64,000 nucleotides of DNA from assembly GCA_022563535.1 (NCBI GenBank), contig JADFNE010000004.1:1-64000 (forward strand). Direction: 5' to 3'. The DNA comes from Myxococcales bacterium (GTDB taxonomy: Bacteria > Myxococcota_A > UBA9160 > UBA4427). A model generated the notes under the pieces. It made no database searches. It saw nothing but the letters and a program-made list of their open reading frames with translations, and was not told the origin of the DNA. A program made the translations under genes and the position numbers. Shown in pieces: positions 7,145 to 14,974 of this stretch. Positions within the stretch are counted from its first letter, which is position 1. Each line of letters opens with the position of its first letter.

Positions 7145-9423
7145 GCGAACCCAACGAGCGTAAATTCAAGCAAGTGGGCACGCGACCGATTCGTCACGAC
7201 GGAGTCGATAAAGTGACGGGGCGCGCCGCCTTCGGCGCGGATCTGAGCCTGCCGGGAATGATCCACGGCGCAATTCACCGCAGCCCTCACGCCCACGCGC
7301 GCATCATCTCGATCGATACCAGCAAGGCAGAAGCGCTTCCGGGTGTAAAGGCCGTCGCCACTGCGGCGGACCTGCCCAATATTCCCTGCGAATGGATGGG
7401 CGAGCTCTCGGGCGGAATCGACTTTGGAGAGATCTCGCGCAACGTGCTGGCGCGGGAAAAGGTGCTCTATCACGGTCACGCCGTTGCCGCCGTTGCTGCG
7501 ACAACCCTCGAGCAGGCCCAGCAGGCCTGCAAGCTGATCGTCGTAGATTACGAACAGCTCGAACCGGTCATGAGTCTCGAACGGGCCCTCGCGCAAGACG
7601 CTCCCATTTTGCACGAGGACCAGGCGCCCATCGGCGCGAAGCCCCTGCCCGAAGGACCGACGAACGTGGCGCGGCGCATCGTGATCAGCGGCGGCGATCT
7701 CGAGGCGGGCTTCGCCGAAGCGGACATCGTGCTCGAACGAGAATTCAAAACCCCCATGGTCCATCAGGGCTATATCGAACCCCACGCCTGCCTGGTCAAC
7801 ACCCGTCAGGATGGCAAGAGCGATATCTGGTGCAGCACCCAGGGCCAGTTCATGGTGAAGAGTTCGACGGCGATGGTGATGGGCTGCGATCCGAACGATC
7901 TCAAGGTCACTCCGAGTGAGATCGGTGGCGGCTTCGGGGGCAAGACCACCATCTATCACGAACCGATCGGAATCGTGCTCTCTCGCAAGTCCGGGCACCC
8001 GGTCAAGCTCGTGATGAATCGCGAAGAGGTTTTCCGCAGCACGGGCCCGGCGTCCGGCGCCAGGATCAAGATGCGTATCGGCGCCAAGGCCGACGGCACC
8101 CTCGTCGCCGGCGATACCCAGTTGACCTTCGAGGCGGGCGCCTTCCGAGGCTCGCCGGTCGGTGCCGCCTGCATGTGCGTCTTCACGCCCTACAAGATTC
8201 CGAACTTCAACATCGAGGGGCTCGACGTCGTGCTGAACAAGCCGAGAGTCGCGGCCTATCGTGCCCCCGGCGCTCCAATTGCAGCCTTCGCGCTCGAACA
8301 GTTAATGGACGAGCTGGCCTGTGAGCTCGGACGCGACCCCATCGAGTTGCGACTTCAGAACGCAGTGCAACAAGGAGACCGGGCGCCCTACGGTCCGATT
8401 TTCAAGAGGATCGGCTTCCGCGAGACCCTGGAAGCGGCTCGACAACATCCCCACTACAAAGCACCCCTGGGCGAGAACCAGGGACGCGGGATCGCCAGCG
8501 GTTTCTGGTTCAACGCCGGCATGCAGTCGAGTGCCACGGTGAGCGTAAACGACGACGGCTCGGCGGTGGTGCGCACGGGCAACCCGGATATCGGTGGATC
8601 GCGGGTTTCCATGGCAATCATGTGCGCCGAGGAACTGGGCATCCCCGCCGAGCGCGTGCGCCCGATGGTGGGGGACACGGACAGCGTCGGCTATTGCGAT
8701 CTCACGGGGGGCAGCCGAGTCACCTTTGCCACCGGCATGGCGGTGATCGAAGCCTCCAAGCATGTGGTGGACGAGCTGCGCGCCCGGGCCGCAACCATCT
8801 GGGGCGTCGAACTGGATGCCGTCGAATGGCGCGACGGCTCGGCGGTCGGAGTGAATGGCGCTTCGGACAAAGAGCCCCTCGGGCTCGGCGAGATCGCCCG
8901 GCAAATGCGCATGACCGGCGGGCCCATCGTCGCGAGTGCTTCGGTGAATCCTCCGGCCGCGGGCCCGGCCTTCGCCACACATATCTGCGACGTCGAAGTC
9001 GACCCGGAAACCGGACGCACCAAGGTGTTGCGCTACACCGCAATTCAGGACGCCGGCAAGGCCATTCATCCGAGTTATGTCGAGGGCCAATTCCAGGGCG
9101 GCGCCGCCCAGGGCATCGGCTGGGCACTCAACGAAGAGTATCTCTGGGACGCCGAGGGCAAGATGGAGAACCCCGGCTTTCTCGACTACCGCATGCCGGT
9201 CGCTTCGGACCTGCCGATGATCGACCCGGTGATCGTCGAGGTGCCGAACCCGATCCATCCCTATGGCGTTCGCGGGGTGGGCGAGGCGCCCATCGTGCCG
9301 CCCCTGGCCGCGGTGGCCAATGCCGTGCATGCCGCCACGGGCATTCGCTTCGAGTCGCTGCCGATGACGCCGCCGCGGGTGCTGGCGGCCATCGAACACA
9401 AGATCGAACGCAAGAAAGGTTGA
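7141..9423 (+). CDS. Molybdenum hydroxylase large subunit (molybdopterin-binding)
   Basis: 760 residues, a typical length. It opens with the aldehyde oxidase/xanthine dehydrogenase alpha/beta hammerhead domain (VGTRPIRHDGVDKVTGRA). Cofactor-binding blocks include GGGFGGKTTIYHEP near residue 262, AYRAPGAPIAAFALEQLMDE near 375, and GVGEAPIVPPLAA near 715, whose Glu is the usual catalytic base. The AYRAPGAP loop differs from the AYxCSFR loop of form I CO dehydrogenase, so CO oxidation is unlikely. An aromatic, N-heterocyclic, aldehyde or acyl-CoA substrate is more probable. It starts at GTG overlapping the small-subunit stop and is followed after 9 bases by a MoaD-like gene. Confidence 0.92.
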   Translation: MSEPNERKFKQVGTRPIRHDGVDKVTGRAAFGADLSLPGMIHGAIHRSPHAHARIISIDTSKAEALPGVKAVATAADLPNIPCEWMGELSGGIDFGEISRNVLAREKVLYHGHAVAAVAATTLEQAQQACKLIVVDYEQLEPVMSLERALAQDAPILHEDQAPIGAKPLPEGPTNVARRIVISGGDLEAGFAEADIVLEREFKTPMVHQGYIEPHACLVNTRQDGKSDIWCSTQGQFMVKSSTAMVMGCDPNDLKVTPSEIGGGFGGKTTIYHEPIGIVLSRKSGHPVKLVMNREEVFRSTGPASGARIKMRIGAKADGTLVAGDTQLTFEAGAFRGSPVGAACMCVFTPYKIPNFNIEGLDVVLNKPRVAAYRAPGAPIAAFALEQLMDELACELGRDPIELRLQNAVQQGDRAPYGPIFKRIGFRETLEAARQHPHYKAPLGENQGRGIASGFWFNAGMQSSATVSVNDDGSAVVRTGNPDIGGSRVSMAIMCAEELGIPAERVRPMVGDTDSVGYCDLTGGSRVTFATGMAVIEASKHVVDELRARAATIWGVELDAVEWRDGSAVGVNGASDKEPLGLGEIARQMRMTGGPIVASASVNPPAAGPAFATHICDVEVDPETGRTKVLRYTAIQDAGKAIHPSYVEGQFQGGAAQGIGWALNEEYLWDAEGKMENPGFLDYRMPVASDLPMIDPVIVEVPNPIHPYGVRGVGEAPIVPPLAAVANAVHAATGIRFESLPMTPPRVLAAIEHKIERKKG

Positions 9424-9432
9424 GCATACGCT

Positions 9433-9675
9433 GTGGCGACAGTCATCTTCTCGAGGGCACAACGCGAGTGGGTCGAGGGGAACGAACGGGTCGAGATCGA
9501 TGCGGCCCGAATCGTCGATCTGATCGCCGCGCTCTGTATCCGCTACCCCCAACTCGAGGGAAAACTCGATAATGCCGCCGCCGCAATCGATGGCGACATC
9601 CACAACGAACCCAAGTACCTCCCTCTACAGCCCGAGAGCGAGGTCCATTTCATGGGTGCGGTGGCGGGTGGCTAG
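9433..9675 (+). CDS. MoaD/ThiS-family sulfur carrier protein
   Basis: 80 residues with the beta-grasp pattern of MoaD/ThiS proteins: VEIDAARIVDLIAAL in the first helix region, AAAAIDGDIHNE in the middle, and ESEVHFMGAVAGG at the end. The C-terminal Gly-Gly is where a carrier of this family is adenylated and thiocarboxylated. It starts at GTG 9433, nine bases after the hydroxylase large subunit, so it is the last gene of that operon. The placement suggests a role in supplying sulfur for molybdopterin or for maturing this enzyme. The exact partner is unknown, and no MoaE, MoeB or other cofactor gene lies nearby. Confidence 0.8.
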   Translation: MATVIFSRAQREWVEGNERVEIDAARIVDLIAALCIRYPQLEGKLDNAAAAIDGDIHNEPKYLPLQPESEVHFMGAVAGG

Positions 9676-9684
9676 CGAGTTCCC

Positions 9685-10062
9685 CTATCGCTGACTCGAG
9701 TGCATGAGGACCGCGTCGTCGAGAGCGGCCTTGAAGTCCGACAGGCCGAAGGGTTTGCGCAGGATGGAAGTCCTGCCACCCTCCTCGAGTCTACTGGGTA
9801 GCTCGAGTGCGAGGTCGCCGGTGATGACGACGGCGATCAACTCCGGGGCGCTCTCTCGCAACATCTGAATCACATCGAGACCGTTCAATTCGCTCTTCAA
9901 CATCCAATCGACGAAGATGACATCGGGGGTCATCATGCGCCCACTCTTCAATGCAGTGATGGCATCTCCAGCCGACTCGACTTCGTGACCGAGGCGCGAG
10001 GCGTATTTGCAAAGAGTGTCCCGGAAGTTCTCCTCATCGTCGATGATCAAGACTTTGGCCAT
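9685..10062 (-). CDS. Stand-alone response regulator receiver
   Basis: 125 residues consisting of one REC domain. VLIIDDEENF holds the acidic pair, DVIFVDWMLKS the phospho-acceptor Asp near residue 50, and ILRKPFG the conserved Lys. No output domain follows. I chose ATG 10062 rather than upstream starts because GGAGG lies 8 bases before it. It begins 19 bases after the stop of the histidine kinase gene and is the last gene of a PAS, kinase and receiver operon, so it is the likely phosphorylation target of that kinase. Confidence 0.9.
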   Translation of the reverse strand: MAKVLIIDDEENFRDTLCKYASRLGHEVESAGDAITALKSGRMMTPDVIFVDWMLKSELNGLDVIQMLRESAPELIAVVITGDLALELPSRLEEGGRTSILRKPFGLSDFKAALDDAVLMHSSQR

Positions 10063-10081
10063 ACTGTTGCCTCCGCCAATC

Positions 10082-11437
10082 TCAATCCGCGCCCGGATTG
10101 GCTCCACTATCTACTTCATCATCATACACCGCAAGCTCCAGTGCGATCGTCGTCCCCTTGCCCACCTGGCTCTGGATGTTGATCGAACCGTTGTGTTGCC
10201 TCGCGATTCCGTGCGCAACACTCAGCCCCAGACCCGTGCCACCCGAATCTCGCCTGGTCGTATAGAAGGGGTCGAAGGCGTGCTCCCGGACCTCGTCGGT
10301 CATGCCTTTGCCCTCGTCGGATACAGTCAATCTAATGAGGTTGCGCAGCCGCGGCAAGGCAATGCTGACACGATCTCCACAGTCGCTCGCCTCGATAGAA
10401 TTGCGAATCAGATTGACCACCACTTGTTCGAGCTCGCTGGCACTGCCCATCACGAAGGCCGGCCCTTCTTCGACCTGGCAGACTAACTGTACCTTTGCGC
10501 AGATTGCGTAATGCCGGACGAAGTCGATCGACCGCAGAACGATATCAGCGAGATCCACCTTGCCATGTTTCGTTTTCTTTTCGCGCGAGAAACGCAGTAC
10601 TCCCGCTACGATTTCCGCGGAACGCTCTACTTGTTCGTTGATAAACTCGAGCGCCATCTTGCATGCCGTCAGGTCGTCGTCGAGTAACGCTTCGTCGGCG
10701 CGCAGACGAATGATTCCCAAAGGGTTGTTCAATTCGTGGGCGAGGCCGGCCGCGAGGGTGCCCAGCGAGGCCAGGCGATCCGCTCGGTAAAGCGCCAGGC
10801 GCGACTCGGCAAGCTCCTGGGTCCGCTCTGCCACGAGGACCTCCAGCTGGTCGCGGTGCCGAACAAGCTCCAACTCCGCTTGCCTGCGCGCGCTGATATC
10901 AAAAAGGGAGACGTGACACTCCCTGAATCCGTCGCCATCGGATGCAACCGCGACCGACTCCATGCGAACCAGCAGATTTCCAGTCTTCAACCTCCCGATC
11001 TCGATTTCGCAGGACTGTTGCGTTCCAGTCTTGAACACTTCGGCGAGGTGCTGCTCCAGCTTGTACTTTTCCGCCCTGCGCAGGAAGAAGTGGAACGGCA
11101 GTTCGATCAACTGGCTGCGTCGTACGCCCAGCAACCTCTCCACGGTGAGGTTGGCCTTCAGCACTCTTCCCGTCGAATCGATGGTCATGTAGCCGTTGGG
11201 CGCGTTTTCGTATAGCGCGATGTACTTGTCCTTCACTACGAGCAACTCGATCTGCGTTCTTCGAAGCTCTTCATTCTGTATTTCGAGTTCCACCTGGTGA
11301 ACCTCGAGATCGTGCATCGACCTCTCGATCTCCTCCCGGGTCATCCCCTCGATGGCGGTCGCAGACTTACACAGACGTGTCTTTGCCCGCCTGCGAAGAT
11401 CGGCCGTCTGTCGCCTACTCGATTCCCCGTTTTGCAT
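10082..11437 (-). CDS. PAS-domain histidine kinase
   Basis: 451 residues with no membrane segment. A short coiled coil (residues about 35-70) precedes a PAS domain (about 72-190; ENAPNGYMTIDSTGRVLKAN). A HisKA dimerisation helix follows with GLAHELNNPLG, where His is the phosphorylation site, and then an HATPase with N box (NLIRNSIEA), G1 (DEGKGM) and G2 (GGTGLGLSVAHGI). The ATG start overlaps the end of the PAS/coiled-coil gene by 23 bases, and a receiver gene follows. The three probably form one cytoplasmic signalling unit. The signal is unknown; no heme or flavin signature is evident by eye. Confidence 0.92.
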   Translation of the reverse strand: MQNGESSRRQTADLRRRAKTRLCKSATAIEGMTREEIERSMHDLEVHQVELEIQNEELRRTQIELLVVKDKYIALYENAPNGYMTIDSTGRVLKANLTVERLLGVRRSQLIELPFHFFLRRAEKYKLEQHLAEVFKTGTQQSCEIEIGRLKTGNLLVRMESVAVASDGDGFRECHVSLFDISARRQAELELVRHRDQLEVLVAERTQELAESRLALYRADRLASLGTLAAGLAHELNNPLGIIRLRADEALLDDDLTACKMALEFINEQVERSAEIVAGVLRFSREKKTKHGKVDLADIVLRSIDFVRHYAICAKVQLVCQVEEGPAFVMGSASELEQVVVNLIRNSIEASDCGDRVSIALPRLRNLIRLTVSDEGKGMTDEVREHAFDPFYTTRRDSGGTGLGLSVAHGIARQHNGSINIQSQVGKGTTIALELAVYDDEVDSGANPGAD

Positions 11438-12413
11438 GATGTCGAAACTCCGCAGGAATTTCCCGCTTCATCATCTTTCGTTTTTTCTCATCTTTGTCGG
11501 CGCTCGCCAGTGCAAGTGATTTCCCTTCGAATCCACGATCACCCGAGTGCACCAACGCCCGCTCGGCTCCCCTGAGTGCGTTGATGTTGACGAAGGTAAT
11601 GACCAACCCATCGATCACGTTCTCGGCGATTCGATAGGGCATGATTCGCATCAGGTACCAGGTGTCATCCTCACTCCGCACCTCCGCCTGTTTGGACGAC
11701 TGCGTCCTGAGGACCTCTCGGGAATCGGACTCCAGCGCTGTGTAGTCGAGCCTGGAGACGATGTCCGCAAGAGGCCGTCCAACGTCAGAATGAATCAGCC
11801 GCACCACATTGGTCGCCTGGTGGGTGAAGCGCTTGACGCACAAATCGTTGTCCAAAAAGATGGTGGCGATGTCGCTGGCATCGAGGAGATTGCTCACTTC
11901 GTCGTTGGAGCGGGAGAGTTCTTCGATCTTGCTCTGCATCTCCTCGTTGGTGGATTTCAACTGATTGTTCGACGTCTCCAGCTCTTCAATGGTGCGCTGG
12001 AAGCTCTCCTTCGTTAATTGAAGCTCTCGCTCGAGCGTGATATCTCGACTGCCGCGCTTTTCTCCCCCCTTTTTCTCGAGCTTTCCTGTCTCGAGAGGAA
12101 TTGCAGGCGCGACATCTGCCTCGGGAGCAGCGAAGCCAACCATGATGAGGCCCCGCATCGGCCCTGAATCCGTAATCTGGCTGGCCGTCAAGTCCAGGCA
12201 AATGAATCCGCCGTCGGACCTCACCTGAATGGCTTTTGCAGCGGTGGTCTTGGAGAATCTTCTAGTCGGCGACTCTGCGGCGATTAGAGCTTGCTTTTTC
12301 GCGGGGGACTTGGCAGTCGAATTCGATGTGGGCTTCTCGCTCTTCTGCTTGGCGGCTTTTTGGGCCGTCGTCTGCGTTGCCTTATTCTTCGCCGCTTTCT
12401 TTCTCGCCGCCAC
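11415..12413 (-). CDS. PAS/coiled-coil protein related to the C-terminal part of CheB-CheR fusions, with a histone-like basic tail
   Basis: 332 residues. Residues 1-45 are Lys/Ala rich (repeats of KKAAK, TAQKAAK and SPAKK), like histone H1 or AlgP tails. Residues about 120-170 form a coiled coil with the ELETSNNQLKSTNEEMQSK pattern. They are followed by a PAS domain (DASDIATIFLDNDLCVKRF and IDGLVITFVNI). This coiled coil and PAS are the hallmark linker of CheB-CheR methylesterase/methyltransferase fusions, but neither enzymatic domain is present. It is the first gene of the operon with the downstream kinase and receiver. It may act as a scaffold or sensory partner of the kinase, perhaps nucleic-acid bound through the basic tail; that is inference. 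Confidence 0.75.
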   Translation of the reverse strand: MAARKKAAKNKATQTTAQKAAKQKSEKPTSNSTAKSPAKKQALIAAESPTRRFSKTTAAKAIQVRSDGGFICLDLTASQITDSGPMRGLIMVGFAAPEADVAPAIPLETGKLEKKGGEKRGSRDITLERELQLTKESFQRTIEELETSNNQLKSTNEEMQSKIEELSRSNDEVSNLLDASDIATIFLDNDLCVKRFTHQATNVVRLIHSDVGRPLADIVSRLDYTALESDSREVLRTQSSKQAEVRSEDDTWYLMRIMPYRIAENVIDGLVITFVNINALRGAERALVHSGDRGFEGKSLALASADKDEKKRKMMKREIPAEFRHHAKRGIE

Positions 12414-13027
12414 CGTGTCCCTCCCCCTAGTTTCGTTCGAAACAAGACCAAGGGCTCGCGATCTACAGCCTATTCCCGTGTTGCTGCCGTCAAACTTCGT
12501 TTGCGCATGATATCACTCGCTGCTCATCGAGTGAGAAAAAACAATGAAAACAGGATAAAACACCATGGCCTCATCGAGCAAAACTAGGCTGGAGAGTCGA
12601 TGTCATGATTTCCTCGCGCCGAACTCAAATGGCGAGAAGGCGACAGGTTTCGCTACTTCCGTTTCATAAATGACAGTTCCAGCCCAACGGACCTATCTTT
12701 ATTTTCGTTTCGAGGCAGATTGCCCACAATTGGGGAAGCAGTCTGAGAGAACACTCGCCAGCGTTGGAAGATGCCCTGGCCGCTCGAACTGAATTTGGGG
12801 ACATCTGATTTCTAGCAGGAGTCGGATTCGTCGAAGTCGATGGCGCCGCCGCTGGCTCTCAAAATAAGCATAGAGAACCGTCATCGATAGCGATGTTGCC
12901 GGTCATCATAGAACTCTTTTTGATTGCAGCTATTCATGTCCGACAGCGGATAAACGACGTCGAGGGCGGTGGGCTCTCGTACTGGTCGGACGGTCCCGAC
13001 AAGCCCCCCGCGCGACATTCAAAAGCC
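12414..13027. other. Intergenic region, divergent promoter area
   Basis: About 600 bases between the divergently transcribed PAS operon and the hypothetical gene at 13028. It is more AT-rich than its surroundings around 12520-12570, as expected for promoters. A frame continuous with the downstream gene is open from ATG 12893, so the last 135 bases may be coding. I see no RNA gene or clear repeat. Confidence 0.4.
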
Positions 13028-13459
13028 ATGGCCAACAGCGCACTAGTCGGCGACATCCACAGCATGTTTCACCAGGTGGAGCCGGTGGGACCCTTCGATG
13101 CCGGAACCCAGCGCGTGAGTCTACAAGCCGTGTTGGCGCCCGCCGGCGACGACTCTGGCGACTGGCTGGTGACGGATTGCGGCAAAGAGATTTATAGCGC
13201 TCCGTTGAACGAGATTCGCGCCAGCGTACTCTGGCAGGCCGATATCTACTCCAGCGAAGAGGAGCGAAAGTGCGTCGAACACGACACGCTCTCGCTTCGG
13301 GACATCGCACAGATCTTCAACGAAGATCTGTGCGAGCGTGGCGCAGACTTCCAGCTGGACGAAAACCTGCTCCACGACCCCGGGACCATGGGCTCACTCG
13401 CCAGCGTCTACCCCGAAGCCGTGCCCGTCGGGGCCGGGATGAGCATGTTTGACGTATAG
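13028..13459 (+). CDS. Hypothetical protein, about 143 residues
   Basis: I do not recognise a family. Third-position GC is high from ATG 13028 onward (MANSALVGDIHSMFHQVEPV), which supports coding. The protein is acidic and soluble, has no signal peptide or membrane segment, and contains two cysteines in its middle part. No good ribosome binding site precedes 13028. An in-frame ATG at 12893 would add 45 residues and is a real alternative start. It stands alone, converging on the S41 protease gene. Confidence 0.55.
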   Translation: MANSALVGDIHSMFHQVEPVGPFDAGTQRVSLQAVLAPAGDDSGDWLVTDCGKEIYSAPLNEIRASVLWQADIYSSEEERKCVEHDTLSLRDIAQIFNEDLCERGADFQLDENLLHDPGTMGSLASVYPEAVPVGAGMSMFDV

Positions 13460-13487
13460 CCGGGTCAAAGCGAGCCGTGTGCCGCGG

Positions 13488-14864
13488 CTAGTAGACTCGG
13501 GCTTCTCTGCGCCAGGGAGTGGTGCCGCGAGCTGAAACATCGGGCAATTTGGTTGCGGACGGTGCTGCGCGCGCTGCAGTCACCGTCACCGGGCACATGT
13601 CGGTTTCGATGAGCGTCAAAGCTGCGGCCAGTGAGGTTTCCATCGGGTCGCCCAGGGCCGTGCTCAGATCGTCATCGGCCTGGCAGTCGGGCGCTAGCCC
13701 ATCGAAATAGTCGCCCTGGCCGAGCTTGTTGGCGACGCGAAACGCAACGGCCCGCAGCAGCAGCGCCCCGTCACAGAAGCCGAAGGGCACCTGACCCACA
13801 GGTTTTCCGAATGTCTGACCTCCTACGATTTGGACATCTATCTCTGTGTAGGCAAGGAGACTGTTGATGATGAGCTCGCTGGCAGAAGCCGAATTTCCGG
13901 TCGTGATGAACACGATCTGGTCGAGGTCGATGGAATCTGTTTCATGCACGAAGAGAATGTCCTCGTCGGAATCGGAGTATTTTGAGTTGAACGTCAGTCG
14001 AAACTGAACCATGTCTTCGCGGGATGGGCCGCCCAGAAGATCGTTGAAAGTCGCCGCGACGTCGAGCAGTCCGCCGCCGTTGTAGCGCAAATCCACAATC
14101 AAGCGGCTCACCCCCATCGCCTTGAAGACGGCAAAGACCTGCCGCAAATCTGCGACGGCCGGGCCGATGAAGGTGTGGAAGAGCATGTAGCCGACCATGT
14201 CCCCATTCACATCGAATACGTCGGTAAAGGGCAGAGGGTCGATGACGATGACTTTGGTGGTGAGGTTCACGGTGCGCAAGTCGCCATTCGGGGCTTCCAG
14301 ATCAAAGCTGCGCCCTACTCCGAGTTGTGCGGGACCCAGGGCAAAAAAGATATCCTCGATCTCGGTCATGGAATCGATCGTCGTGTCACCGATGGCGAGG
14401 ATCTGATCCCCTCGCTGCATGCCCTGGGTTTCGGCCGGGCTGTCTGGAATGACTTCGGTAATGAAAATTTCGCCCTGATCGAGGTCGGACAAAAAGAAGC
14501 CAAAGCCCGGGTATTCCCCTTCGCCAAAGAACTGTTCATCGTCGCTCGTCGTCGTGATGTAGCTGAAGCCGCGATCGAAGATTTCTGGCATGTAGCGGAG
14601 GAAGTCGAGCAGGTCGTACTCGTCTCGATAAGAGCCGAGATCCAGGGAATACTTGCTCGCCTGGTCGGGCTCGTCGTTCCAGAGATAGACATCTTCCATG
14701 ATATCCAGCAGATCCGCCTTGCCCGCCTGGGCCGAGCACGGAAAGTCGCCGTCGTCGCCTCCGGACCCGCAACCCAGGAGCCCAACTAGCAGGAAGGCAA
14801 CAAGCGGCGCGGAGATCCGACAACGGCGGGCGCAGGTCGAGGTAGAGATCGAGGTGAAGACCAA
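13488..14864 (-). CDS. S41 (C-terminal processing-type) peptidase lipoprotein
   Basis: 458 residues. The N-terminal signal ends in a lipobox (LVGLLGC near residue 31), followed by a Gly/Ser/Asp linker, so the mature protein is a lipoprotein. A PDZ-like domain (IFITEVIPDSPAETQGMQRG) lies at about 125-200. The S41 catalytic core follows: LIVDLRYNGGG, the nucleophile Ser in FITTGNSASASELI near 323, and the Lys in GGQTFGKPVGQ near 350. The start is TTG 14864, preceded by GGAG five bases upstream; an in-frame stop lies further upstream. It lies 110 bases downstream of the hybrid kinase gene on the same strand. The natural substrate is unknown. Confidence 0.85.
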   Translation of the reverse strand: MVFTSISTSTCARRCRISAPLVAFLLVGLLGCGSGGDDGDFPCSAQAGKADLLDIMEDVYLWNDEPDQASKYSLDLGSYRDEYDLLDFLRYMPEIFDRGFSYITTTSDDEQFFGEGEYPGFGFFLSDLDQGEIFITEVIPDSPAETQGMQRGDQILAIGDTTIDSMTEIEDIFFALGPAQLGVGRSFDLEAPNGDLRTVNLTTKVIVIDPLPFTDVFDVNGDMVGYMLFHTFIGPAVADLRQVFAVFKAMGVSRLIVDLRYNGGGLLDVAATFNDLLGGPSREDMVQFRLTFNSKYSDSDEDILFVHETDSIDLDQIVFITTGNSASASELIINSLLAYTEIDVQIVGGQTFGKPVGQVPFGFCDGALLLRAVAFRVANKLGQGDYFDGLAPDCQADDDLSTALGDPMETSLAAALTLIETDMCPVTVTAARAAPSATKLPDVSARGTTPWRREARVY

Positions 14865-14974
14865 GGGAACTCCAACAGTGAAGGGACGATTCCTTCATAA
14901 TCTATCAATTCCCTGATTCTGAATCGATATGCCGCCAATTCATTGACGAACGGCGAGCGCCCCAGCGAAGAAAA

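Noticed and set aside
8302-9603. 433-residue minus-strand open frame
   Set aside because: Antisense to the molybdenum hydroxylase large subunit, which has all cofactor motifs.
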